Below, piece by piece: positions 32,524 to 43,173 of a stretch of 64,000 bases of DNA (the stretch's first letter is position 1; every line of letters begins with the position of its first letter). The stretch covers positions 9,109 through 73,108 of the forward strand of contig QZLH01000236.1 in assembly GCA_003833135.1 (NCBI GenBank). The letters are read 5' to 3'. Made by a program: the position numbers and the translations under genes. Source of the stretch: Oehlia diaphana (Eukaryota > Glomeromycota > Glomeromycetes > Glomerales > Glomeraceae). The notes below the pieces were generated by a model. The model worked only from the letters and a program-made list of their open reading frames with translations, had not been told where the DNA came from and made no database searches.

Positions 32524-34776
32524 ATGTCATCACGTGGAGATTCCGGATATATGAGCAATTATAGTTCTATTTACAGCCAAAAATCTGATAGTTTTGAAGG
32601 TTATTATAAAGATGATTACATAGATTATAATGATACAAGAAGTTCCTTACCTACTTTTAATGATAATCAAAAATATGAAAGTTCAGAATATGGTCACAGT
32701 CGTCGAACATCAGATGCGAATTATTTATATTCAACACTATCACCAAATCTACAACAATATTCTACTTCTCCCAATTCCTCACAAAAGTACATCCAAAATG
32801 AATTTTCTATTCCTGAATCAAGCAGAAGAGATTTATCTCCCAATTCACAAAATAGAAAACCTTCCCTTCCATCATCTCCAAGAAATGGCCTACCAATTAA
32901 TTCTCCAGGGATGTCTCAACAACAATCTTATAATAATAATAATTTTAATAATAATAATAATAATTTACAAGGGAGACCCAATATAATAAATCCACCTCCA
33001 AGGGATGATTCATCAAAAAATACTAACCGTTCTTATACTGTTGGTCCAAATCCTCGACAATATACATCGTTACCAAAAAGTCCGAAAATTCATGCTGAAA
33101 CTTCAAGAATATTAATTGATAATGATTACAATGAAAGTCCTGATAATGATCAGGTTGAGAATACACCTGAATTCGAAACAAGTGATATTATTGATTCTTA
33201 TTATGACGATCCTGATGATCCTGAGGATCTGGTGGATCCTAAGGGTTCTGATTCTGAACTTAATAAGCCAGTTCCAACTAGCGCAGGTAATTTAAATATT
33301 TGATCGAAAAAAAAACATAAGATTACATTTATTAAATATTAGTTATTTGATTTTTTTCACTTATTTTTTTATAAAAATAGTAGCGGCAAATCGAAAACGT
33401 GAAGCAGCGGTTAATGAAATCCTTACCACAGAAGTAACGTATGTTGATGGTTTGAGGAAACTTGTGAGGATATACTTATTGCCCATGCGACAAAGATCTG
33501 CAAATAAGATCTTATCAAAACCCATTGCAACTATTGAAGAGATTTCGACCATATTTGGAAATATTGAACAGTTAGTAAAATTACACGAGCAATTATTGAA
33601 ATCATTGGAAGAAAGGTAATTATCATCTATATAGAAAAATTAATTTTTAAATGAACTAACCTTAATTGTTTTTTTTTATTTAGGAAACTAAATTGGAGTC
33701 CAACGCGACATATTAGCGATATATTTTTAAAAAATGTATGTGTTTTTTTTAAAAAAAAAATCTTTTTGGTAATATATTTTATTAAATCATTATGATTTGT
33801 AGGCCCCATACCTTAAAATGTATGCAATCTATTTTAAAAGTTTTCCACAAGCGATTGCGACCATGGAACGACTTAGTAAAGAGAGTAAAGATTTCAAAAA
33901 ATTTTTACAGGTACTTATTTTGCAATTCTCCAAGTATACTACTGTAATTATCAATTAACTTTTTGATTATCATCATGTAGCAATGTCAGCAGAACCCAGA
34001 GTTAGGAGGATTACCATTTAATTCTTTTTTAAGTCTTCCAATTCAAAGAATTCCACGTTATAAATTACTGTTGGAAGCTCTAATGAAATATACTGAAGAG
34101 TCGGATCCAGATTATAACAATTTAAAGAAATGTGTGGATCAAATTTCAGCAATTGCTGATGAAGTAAATGAAAAGTATGTTATATAATTTCGTACAATTT
34201 TTATTAGAATAATTTTCTTACATCAAATTATGTTTTAGAATACGAGACGCAGAAAATCAACAAAAAGTGCTGGAAATTCAAGGACAAGTTACTGGGTTAC
34301 CAAATAACATAGTACATCCTGCACGAAGGTTCATTTATAAAGGAAATCTTTATAAAGTCTCGCCAACAAAAGTTAATAGTTACGCATCATTACAAGATGT
34401 ACGAGTACACTTTCTTTTCAATGATCTATTAATTTTTTGTTTGGATTTTCAAGGAATATATCACTACAAAGGTGAAATTGATTTGAGATATGCGTCAGTT
34501 AAAGACACTTATGAGGACTCAGAATTGCCTTATTGCTTTCAAATAAAAACAAAAAATGGAACACATACTGTTCGTGCAAAAAACAAGGAGGAGAAAACTG
34601 AATGGATTGCTAGACTTAATGAAACAATATGGTCGCTACAAAATGTACAAAATGGACGTGGAAAACGTAAGTTTCGTTTTTTTTTTAAAAAAAAAAATTA
34701 ACAAACGAAAAATTTATTAACAAAATTATTTTCTTATTAATTAGTACTTATTCCCATTTCAAACAACTCACATTGA
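32524..34776 (+). CDS. RhoGEF: DH-PH guanine nucleotide exchange factor
   Basis: Seven exons: 32524-33286, 33381-33615, 33684-33735, 33803-33910, 33981-34174, 34239-34666, 34745-34776. All introns are GT-AG and short (67-94 nt), phases agree, and the product is 603 residues. Residues 1-254 are disordered, rich in S, N, P and D, with poly-Asn. The DH domain lies at ~258-453 (REAAVNEILTTEVTYVDGLR in exon 2, SLPIQRIPRYKLLLEALMKY in exon 5, the conserved helix that contacts the GTPase). The PH domain is at ~478-586 (IYKGNLYKV, VHFLFNDLLIFCL, EKTEWIARLNETIW). DH-PH proteins load GTP onto Rho-family GTPases at the membrane to direct polarity and actin; which GTPase is unknown. Exon 2 could start at 33381 or 33384 (TAGTAG acceptor), differing by one residue. 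No FYVE or SH3 domain seen. Confidence 0.9.
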
Positions 34777-35503
34777 AAGTTTTATGTGGTCGTTTGTACC
34801 GACATTCATTCTTTTGGGTTAAGAAAATTGATTTCTAAACCTTGTAATTTATTGAATTTTCATTTGTAGCATAAAAATTTAAATATAAATAATTTGAATA
34901 TTATATACATATTCAATAGTATAAAGTTAGATTATTTAATATAATTTTCAGACGAAGATTATTATTTATTTTTTGTATTTTAGTATTTTAATATATGAGA
35001 ACATTGAATTAAATTGTATAGAAATTTACTATATATCAAACAAGATAAACTTTACTAAATAAATATAACCCGATATATATACAGAATAACTCCGAAAAGG
35101 AAATTGGCCTTACATAAAATAGATCTTGTCTAACACATAAATTGATTTTCTCCCAATTATTTGCTTTTCTTCTCTACTTTGTCGGCATTTTTACCTTTTA
35201 CTGAAAGAAGATTTCGTAAATATTTATGTAGTACTCCTATAACAAATATTATATTTATAAAAAAAAAAAATCGTCCAATAATAAGATAAATGGAATTAGA
35301 ATTTACCATATTTAGTATTAACATTATATTACATTCTTGGACTCTTTTAATACTAAATAATAAATTAATTACGTCAAGACATACGTATTATTGAGTAAGT
35401 TTGTAGCAGTAAGCTTTTTTCTTTCTCCCTGTGCTTTCTTATTTTTTTAAAAAATCTTTCTGATATTATTATATATTTTAAAAGATTAATAAATTTTAAC
35501 AAG
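34777..35503. other. Intergenic, no gene seen
   Basis: AT-rich spacer between the RhoGEF gene and the second F-box-like gene; contains the promoter of the latter. Nothing else recognised. Confidence 0.7.
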
Positions 35504-37105
35504 ATGGTTTATTTACCTGAGCTATGTCTTGAACAAATATTTCGAGAATTGGAAGATGATGTTAAAACCCTTCATTCATGTATACTTGTTAATCGGTTGT
35601 GGTTTACCATGGCTGTATCTGAACTATGGAAAAATCCCTTTGATACTATACGATCCGGTGGTCAAAAAAATCAAAAACATCATAGATCACTTATCGAAGT
35701 TTATATCTCTTGTCTTCCAAAACATATTAGAGACAATATTTATTCTGGAACAACTAAATCACCAATATTCAATTATATGAAATATTTGAGATATATTGAT
35801 ATCGCGCCAATTTGTAAAAGTGTTAACAAATGGATATTATCAAAGAAAATTGAAGAACTTCCATTATTCAAATATTTACACATGACTTGCGATAATTCGA
35901 TTACAAGGGATTATGAGAGGACTATCGTTGAAGTTTTATGTGATTATTTTATCTCCTGTTCGATACATATAGATGAAATTGATTTATCATGTCGTCCTTT
36001 CAACATATTTAATCACCCATTCGCTAATCCAAACTTATCAAAGATAAAGACATTTAAATGTAATGTAACTTATTTACCTGATTTGATGGAAGTCGGTATT
36101 TTCAAATCAGCTTCAAAGATCGCAAATGATATTCATTATTTGGAAATTCGATTCATATGTTCACATCATAATTATTTATCAGATGATTTAAATTCACCTG
36201 TTAAAGATGTAACAGAGTTTATTGAATCACAAAAAAATTTACAACATATAATACTTCAATGTACTTCAATTGAGTTTCCTATACTTTTGGTTAGTCTTTG
36301 TACACATACCAAAACTTTGACTCATATTGAATTATATAGGATTAACTTTGGATGTGGATTTCCACTTTATTATTTGGCAAAATTGGAGAATTTAAAACAT
36401 TTTAAACTTGAATCATGTAGCTTTACTGGATTATCCAATAAAAATGTTGGTCAAACATCATTTCAAAAATTAGAATCATTAACGATCAAAACGACAACTA
36501 TTCAATCAGATATATTGGAAACTTTAATTCGTCAAGCCAATAATAGTATTCGTATATTGGAAATAAGAAATTTTAGAGTTTTACGAGAATTAATTTATTC
36601 TTGTAGAAATTATTGTATATTATTAACAAGATTAATTTTATCAATTAATCAAGGAACTCTTTTATCAATAATTTCTATGATAACAACATGTAGTAATTTA
36701 AAAGAAATTCAAATTTATGATGAAACGTTGAAAGATGGAGGATTTTATATACCATTAGATATTAATTATAAACATACAGCTGATGAATTTATTTGTAAAC
36801 TTGGGACGGCTTTACCAGAATCAGTTCATACGATAAGATTGATTATGGATTGGTTTTATAAATCAAGTTCTCTTGATATATTTTTTAAACAATGTAATGC
36901 TAAAAGATTACAAAGATTGGAATTTAGTAATTGCTCATTTTTTTCAAACAAACATCTTGAAGTTGTAGTTCGTCATTGTGGAGGAACATTAAAACATTTA
37001 TATTTTAATAGTTATCATCGAATGTGTAGAGATGATGTTAAAAAAGTGAGAGAGATAATTCCGAATCTTGTTATTGGGAATAATGAATTTAACAGAGCAT
37101 GTTAA
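35504..37105 (+). CDS. F-box-like / LRR-like protein 2
   Basis: An intact 533-residue single-exon frame. The N-terminal F-box reads LPELCLEQIFRELEDDVKTL, then SCILVNRLWFTMAVSELWKN. The body is irregular leucine-rich (LAKLENLKHFKLESCSFTG, FQKLESLTIKTTTI). The C-terminus has FSNCSFFSNKHLEVVVRHCG, closely like the genes at 22047 and 37626. Expected role: substrate adaptor of an SCF ubiquitin ligase through Skp1. It lies 520 bp upstream of, and on the same strand as, the third family member, consistent with tandem duplication. No introns. Confidence 0.9.
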   Translation: MVYLPELCLEQIFRELEDDVKTLHSCILVNRLWFTMAVSELWKNPFDTIRSGGQKNQKHHRSLIEVYISCLPKHIRDNIYSGTTKSPIFNYMKYLRYIDIAPICKSVNKWILSKKIEELPLFKYLHMTCDNSITRDYERTIVEVLCDYFISCSIHIDEIDLSCRPFNIFNHPFANPNLSKIKTFKCNVTYLPDLMEVGIFKSASKIANDIHYLEIRFICSHHNYLSDDLNSPVKDVTEFIESQKNLQHIILQCTSIEFPILLVSLCTHTKTLTHIELYRINFGCGFPLYYLAKLENLKHFKLESCSFTGLSNKNVGQTSFQKLESLTIKTTTIQSDILETLIRQANNSIRILEIRNFRVLRELIYSCRNYCILLTRLILSINQGTLLSIISMITTCSNLKEIQIYDETLKDGGFYIPLDINYKHTADEFICKLGTALPESVHTIRLIMDWFYKSSSLDIFFKQCNAKRLQRLEFSNCSFFSNKHLEVVVRHCGGTLKHLYFNSYHRMCRDDVKKVREIIPNLVIGNNEFNRAC

Positions 37106-37625
37106 CCTCTTCCGCTTTGGTTAAAATGTTTAGATATCGTTTAATATATATTTATTTTTAAATAGAGATTATCTTAACAATGTATATATATAATTGTAGA
37201 AAATATCGTTTCATTAAAGTAATTACATTTACAAAGACATCATTTTAAGTAGAGATTAACTAAAGAATGTTCTATTACCTATCGAAATTAATAAATGGTA
37301 ATTGACCAACCCTAATACATTGAATGATTGTAATGGTAGAATATACATAAATGGTTAAGGTATTCTTATGTAGAATCACGCATAAAAACTGTAAAAAATT
37401 ATTTTATATTGTTTATTGTGATTGTATGTGATAGTAATTACATGGACATGAACCCTTATTGTGCTTATTGTGGTACGGTACGAACCATTATTATAATAGT
37501 TTATGACGCATCAAGTGATGTACATTTTTTTAATATAAAATAAGTTGGTATTATTATTTTTTTTTTTAATTTTCTTATCACACACACTCTCTCTTTTCGT
37601 TTTTTTTTTTTTAATACTTTGAGTT
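37106..37625. other. Intergenic between tandem F-box-like genes
   Basis: Contains the 3' end of one gene and promoter of the next; poly-T tracts lie just before the downstream ATG. No gene. Confidence 0.7.
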
Positions 37626-39389
37626 ATGGCCGCAACTTCTTTACCTGAACTTTGTCTTGAAAGAATATTTAAATATTTGAGTAATGATTTAAACTCTCAA
37701 TATTCATGTATTCTTATTAATAAATATTGGTGTTATTCGCTTATATCAAAACTTTGGGAGAACCCTTTTGAATCTTTAAGAACAAAAAATAAAATAAATT
37801 TTAATTCCAATCTTTACCTTATTAATACATACTTAACTTGTCTTCCTCAAGATATTCAAAATTTTATTGGAATTCAAGAAATATCCAAACCACCATTATT
37901 TAATTATCCAAATTTTTTACGTTATATTTCTACTCAAAATATTAAAAATAATGTTATAAAATGGGCAAAATTAAAGAATATAAAAGAAACACCAAAATTT
38001 AAGATATATCTTTATAATGAAGAGAATAATGAAGTTCTAATTGAAGTTGTAGAATCTATAACAAGAATTTTAATTGAATATTTTTTTACGAGTTCAACTT
38101 ATATTAAAGGAATTGATCAATATATTGGACGATACCTTAATATTTATCAAATACCAAATGTTGAAACAAAATTATCAAAATTACAAATTTTTAAATGTGG
38201 AACAGAAACATTTTCATCATCATTATCAGGATTTATTTCTTTTACTTCAAAAATTTCTAAAGATATACGACAATTAGAAATTCGATTAAAAGTAAAAGAA
38301 AATTCTAATAATAACAATAATAATGATAACAATAACAATAACAATAACAATAACAATAACAATAACAATAACAATAATAATAATATTGATAATAATTTTA
38401 TTATACCATTAAAAGATATTATAAATTTGATAAAATCACAAAGAAATTTAAAACAAATTTTAATTCAATATAATCCAATATTTTATACAAAAAATGAAAT
38501 TATTGATTTATGGAATAATTTAATGATTCATAAAGAAAATTTAATTGAATTGGTACTTTCAAAAATTAATTTTGGTTATAAATTTCCTTTGGAATTATTA
38601 TCAAAATTTTATAATCTTAAAAAATTATCATTTATTGATTGTGATATTGAAGATATTTATCCTTTAAATTTTATTACATCTTTATTTGAAGAATTTGATC
38701 ATGAAAATTATTATTATTATTATAATTTACAATTATTAGATGATATTCAATCTTTTAAAAAACTTCAATTTTTATTTATTAAATCATCAAATATTGAAAT
38801 CAATAAAATAGAAATTTTATTACAACAAGCTTCTACTTCAATTCATTCTTTAGAATTATTTAATTTAGATACTTTAACAGATTTAGAAGATTTTACACAT
38901 TATTTTTCAAATATTACTAAATTAACTATAGGAATTAATATGAGATGGATGATTGTTATTTCTATAGTAAAATCAGCCAATCTTTTAAGAGAAATTCATA
39001 TTTATGATGGAAGAAATAATGATGATTTAGATGATTTACATTTAAATATGAAACCTATGACAGCTGATAATTTTCTTTGTGAAATTGGGAAAGAGATGAG
39101 AGAAAAAGTTTTTACTTTTAGATTTAATTTAGATTGGTATTTTAATCCAAATTCTTTAAATACTTTTTTGAAAAGATGTAATTTTAATCGATCTGAATCA
39201 AATCGATTAAAAATTTTAGATTTTAGAAAATTTAAATGTTTTAGTAATGAGCATTTAGATAAAATTATTGATTATTGTGGTGGTACTTTAAATTATTTTT
39301 ATTGTGAAGAACATGATAGTTTTACTCAAGAAAATTTATTAAGAGCAAAACAATCTATTAGAAATGTTATTATTGAAAAGTGTAAATGA
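37626..39389 (+). CDS. F-box-like / LRR-like protein 3 with poly-Asn insertion
   Basis: An intact 587-residue single-exon frame. F-box at residues ~5-45 (LPELCLERIFKYLSNDLNSQ, SCILINKYWCYSLISKLWEN). The LRR-like body and the C-terminal FKCFSNEHLDKIIDYCGGTL motif are shared with paralogues at 22047 and 35504. It is longer than they are because of a tract of about 25 Asn with a few Asp (38308-38395), plus an insert rich in Tyr near 38705-38730. AT content of the coding region is extreme. Probable SCF adaptor; substrate unknown. Tandem neighbour of the gene at 35504. Confidence 0.9.
   Translation: MAATSLPELCLERIFKYLSNDLNSQYSCILINKYWCYSLISKLWENPFESLRTKNKINFNSNLYLINTYLTCLPQDIQNFIGIQEISKPPLFNYPNFLRYISTQNIKNNVIKWAKLKNIKETPKFKIYLYNEENNEVLIEVVESITRILIEYFFTSSTYIKGIDQYIGRYLNIYQIPNVETKLSKLQIFKCGTETFSSSLSGFISFTSKISKDIRQLEIRLKVKENSNNNNNNDNNNNNNNNNNNNNNNNNNNIDNNFIIPLKDIINLIKSQRNLKQILIQYNPIFYTKNEIIDLWNNLMIHKENLIELVLSKINFGYKFPLELLSKFYNLKKLSFIDCDIEDIYPLNFITSLFEEFDHENYYYYYNLQLLDDIQSFKKLQFLFIKSSNIEINKIEILLQQASTSIHSLELFNLDTLTDLEDFTHYFSNITKLTIGINMRWMIVISIVKSANLLREIHIYDGRNNDDLDDLHLNMKPMTADNFLCEIGKEMREKVFTFRFNLDWYFNPNSLNTFLKRCNFNRSESNRLKILDFRKFKCFSNEHLDKIIDYCGGTLNYFYCEEHDSFTQENLLRAKQSIRNVIIEKCK
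38308..38395 (+). repeat. Poly-asparagine tract (AAC/AAT)
   Basis: Hexamer-scale aataac repeats encode a long Asn run. Frames on the opposite strand here (poly-Leu) are shadows. Confidence 0.95.
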
Positions 39390-40345
39390 TTGAATATATA
39401 AGGATTGAATATTCGAATATTAAATATTGACTGTATATTGAATATTAATTAAATATTGTATATATTGTATTAAATATTGATTATTTAAAAGAATAAAAAA
39501 AAAAAAAAAAAATCTATTATATATATTATACATACAGTAGATGGTCCAGAGTACGTTATTATATTTTTTTACTCGTATGGGGGTTCAATAATATGAAGAT
39601 ATAACGAAATATACAGATAAAATCTTATTACAGGGAATGAACTTTTTATTTTAACTGAGCGTTATTATGAATTATGTATAAAAAAAATTCTGATCGGAAT
39701 TTTCGAAATATTACAAGTTATATTAAAATTTGATACAGATAAAGGTATTATTATAACAGACGTATGGTATTATAATAGACAAACGGAATTAACAGCGGTA
39801 TTATAAGACAACGGTATTAGATAAGGGAATTACAACAGCGGTATCATAAGACACGTAAATTATAATAGACAACGGTATTATCATTATAACAGACAACGGT
39901 ATTATAAGTGGATTTATAATATACAACGGTAATAGACGGTAGTATTATAAATAACGATAATACGATATTAATAAATGACGATTAATAAATGACGATATTA
40001 ACAAATGACGGTATTTAACAAATGACAAATAACGATATTTGAAATAATAATAATTTACGTGTTTACCAAAAAAAGAAATTTAATTAAGTTTAAAATATTA
40101 TTTTGTAAATTTCAAATTTTCACGTCATTATTTAACTTTATTTGGTTTCGGTAAAGATAAATTTACACACCATCATTTACCAATTTGGTGTATTGTAACG
40201 TGCGGATTTTTTTTTTTAAAAAAAAAAACCCTCAAAGGTTATATAAATGGATTGTCGTGATTGTCGATAAGAATTTTATCAATCTTAAAAAATTTTTGTT
40301 TTTCTTTCCCACATTTCCCTACATCTTTTCGAGAGGAAGAAAAAA
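39390..40345. other. Intergenic
   Basis: Starts with attgaatattgaat-type short repeats just after the F-box-like stop, then the degenerate array at 39740-40030. No gene seen. Confidence 0.6.
39740..40030. repeat. Degenerate ~18-bp satellite-like array
   Basis: Many variants of acggtattataatagacaa occur in direct orientation (near 39765, 39795, 39870, 39895, 39920), grading into ataaatgacgatatta units to about 40030. Unit length varies between about 14 and 25 bp. Confidence 0.75.
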
Positions 40346-40362
40346 AAAAAAAATAATAATAA

Positions 40363-40393
<31 letters not shown>

Positions 40394-40398
40394 AAAAT
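40346..40398 (+). promoter_or_regulatory. TAAA/TAAT simple repeat in 5' leader
   Basis: An A tract, then aataataataat and about eight copies of aaat, end one base before the ATG at 40400. It must form the immediate 5' leader if the first ATG is used. Effect on translation unknown. Confidence 0.6.
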
Positions 40399-40399
40399 A

Positions 40400-41181
40400 A
40401 TGTTGCCTCCCTCAACACATTATCCTCATTCTCCTTTTAAATCACATGAAAATCCAGTAATTTTCACTTTATATTCACCTTCTTACTCCGAAGAAGATTT
40501 TAATAATGAACATGATTTTATAAATAGTGTTCTATCTTATGATGATTTTAGCGAAATGATTGAAAATATGTTTGAATGGAATGTTATGGATACTTTAGGT
40601 GACGGAGATCAAATATTTTATATTAAAAATGATATGGAAGAAGACGAAGAAATGATTGAAGATGAAATGATGGAAGAAAACAGGGATCACAAGGATCGTA
40701 AGGACCAAATGGATCACGTGAACATATTTGAAAATTTATCAAATGAAGAGATTACAGTTGAAGAAGAGGAAGTTATTGAAATGACTGGTGTGAGTGTATA
40801 TGAAGATTGTAATGATATTGAAACCAAGTTTATTAAAGAAAGATTTGTTAATTATGGTGTATCTGGAGGTAAAAATATCATGAATACATGTATATTTATA
40901 TTTTTTTTTATTTAATATCAGATATATATAAATAATATTCTTGTCTTCGATTGTTAGCATGTCCATTATCTGAAAATAGACAAAATAGGCGCGAAAATCT
41001 TTCAAGGGATGATAAAGAAGATTTAGTGAAATGTATCAAAGAGTGTCAAAAAATTAACGCGCAAAAATCAAAAGATCGTAAAAGATTAAGAGAAAATCGA
41101 ATTAATCGAAATCAAGAAGCTCATGAACCTTTTAAAGGTAATCCCAATACGCAAGATGTAAAAACATGGTGTATTAATTAG
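40400..41181 (+). CDS. Acidic protein with basic C-terminus, unrecognised
   Basis: Two exons, 40400-40868 and 40958-41181. The intron is 89 nt (GTAAAA donor, TTGTTAG acceptor), phase 1, giving 230 residues. The N-terminal ~155 residues are strongly acidic (DMEEDEEMIEDEMMEENRDH, EEEEVIEM). The C-terminal ~60 residues are basic and helical (KCIKECQKINAQKSKDRKRL, RENRINRN). An acidic region followed by a basic helix could be a nuclear regulator. The basic part faintly recalls a bZIP basic region, but no leucine zipper follows. Without the intron the frame ends soon after 40868 in low-complexity sequence. Family not recognised. Confidence 0.7.
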
Positions 41182-43173
41182 GGAAATTGGGAAAAGTTAA
41201 TTATTTACTTTTATTCATTTGTAAAGAAAAAAAATTTTTATTCCCTAGAGAAGAAAAAAAATTTTTTTTTGTAACAGTAATATAGAAATTATTGCAAATA
41301 GAATTATGTTTGATTTGATTCTTCTTTGTCTTCTTCTTCGTTTATTATATAGCCAATTAGATTTAAATATTTCTGAATTTTTTTTTTTTTATATAATAAA
41401 ATTTCTTCTTCTTTTATTATAGCCAATTAGATTCAAATTTTTTTTTATATAATAATTTTTCAAACTCGATTATCTTCATCTTAATTTACATTTGATACAG
41501 TAAATTTATTAATTAGATATTTATTTACAATAGATCCAACCAATCTCAAATTTGTAAAATTTTCAGGTATTATAACCAATAAATATATTATTATTAGCCA
41601 TTTTAAGACAAAAACTGGCTTGAGAAATTATTGTTTATTCAAATAAGGAGATATACAGGGTGAAGGGGGGGGGGGGGATTAATGTTACACAAGTTTATGT
41701 TACAACAAAGTTAATTTTTAGCGAACAAGAACGAATTATTGTTATAAATTCATTAATAAATTCATTTAATTTATTTCCATTCTAAACAAAAATCCTTCCA
41801 TGTGAAATAACAAATAACACGAGCAAGTGAAGGAGCTACGTATCAGGAATCCAAACAAATGAATTACATTTTCTTTCGTCATAATTATATATCAGAGAAA
41901 CAGTAGGAGTAAAAAAAAGGAGACACAAATTAAGGAGATCAAGGAGGTTTACTGGATGTAATTATTTATTAAATATGTACAAATTAATTTGAATAAAAAA
42001 AAACAAATAAAAGCTTCCTTCAAATTCCGTTAAAATCGATTCTTCAATTTGTCTAGTACGATTTTTATTGAAATTCCCTTAATGATATTCCTATAATGAT
42101 ATTCCTTCCTTTAATTGATATTCCTTCAGTTATTGATAATCCTTCCCTTAAATATTCCCTTAATTAATGATATCTCATTAATGATATCTCATTTAATGAT
42201 ATTTCCCTTATTAACATTTCCCTTATCGATCATTAAAATTCTATTAATAGGCTTATTTGAGATCATCTGATATTGCCACAGTGGCTTACACGTCAAAAAT
42301 AAATATTGTTCTAAAAAAAGAAAGTCAACAATTTTGTGTGCATGATCGAAATCAATGAATAAACTATAAACTATTGTTGCAGACTGAAAACAAAGAATAT
42401 TCCAGATAATATCACAATCTAATTTAAGAAAATGATGAATTTATTTAACTTATTTTAAGAAATCCAGTTAATCAAATGGTTAATTATTAATAATAAAAAA
42501 CAAACAAGAACGATATATTCATGATATTCATGATTTATGCTATATTTGGATATCATCATTATTGGAATAATGACTCCGAATCAGGCAAAAAATGGAAAGA
42601 AAGGATGAATTTGTTTTTTTTTTTTCTTTTTGGAATGAGGAGAAAGATTTCATTTCTTCATTTTATTCGAATACTGATATAGTAAACAAAAAGATTCACA
42701 AAAAAAATTCTTTAAATCTCATCATTTTCCTCTTTTATGACGTCATCCATAGTAAGAAAATTATTGATTACGTCATCCGGTTATTGCCGCAGATTAATAA
42801 TAATTCGATTATCAATTACTAAGAGATATGCTTAAATTGATTTAGTTTATTTTTTTTAATCATAATTTTGACTTAATCTTATATATTCTTAAAATATCTT
42901 ATAGTTTGAAAATTTTTCATATAATTTATAATTACGATTACAAAACTCAAAAACGATTATCCGTAAATTTCTTTCCAACTTAGCGATTAATATTTTACTT
43001 AGATTTACAAAAAAGCTTATACAAAGTATAAACCGTAATAATATTTAATTATATAAACAGTAAATTTTATTGCGCCAAAAAAAAAAAAAAATTCCTAATA
43101 TTTAGTTAGTAGTTATTTATAATACAATGCGTTATATCTGATAAATAATAAATCCGATAATAAATTTTACAAT
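41182..43173. other. Intergenic with homopolymers and short repeats
   Basis: Holds a 13-G run (41665-41677), a near-duplicate ttcttcttttattatagccaattagat pair near 41330-41430, and a ttcccttaatgatatt array (42060-42235). A plus-strand frame of 76 codons at 42592-42822 has no support. No gene. Confidence 0.6.
42060..42235. repeat. Degenerate TTCCTTAATGATAT array
   Basis: About ten direct variants of attcccttaatgatatt, with units of 14-20 bp. Confidence 0.7.

Noticed and set aside
38147..38374. Poly-leucine minus-strand frame
   Set aside because: Shadow of the poly-Asn coding tract on the opposite strand.
40739..41005. 88-codon minus-strand frame
   Set aside because: Overlaps the coding exons and intron of the 40400-41181 gene; no independent support.
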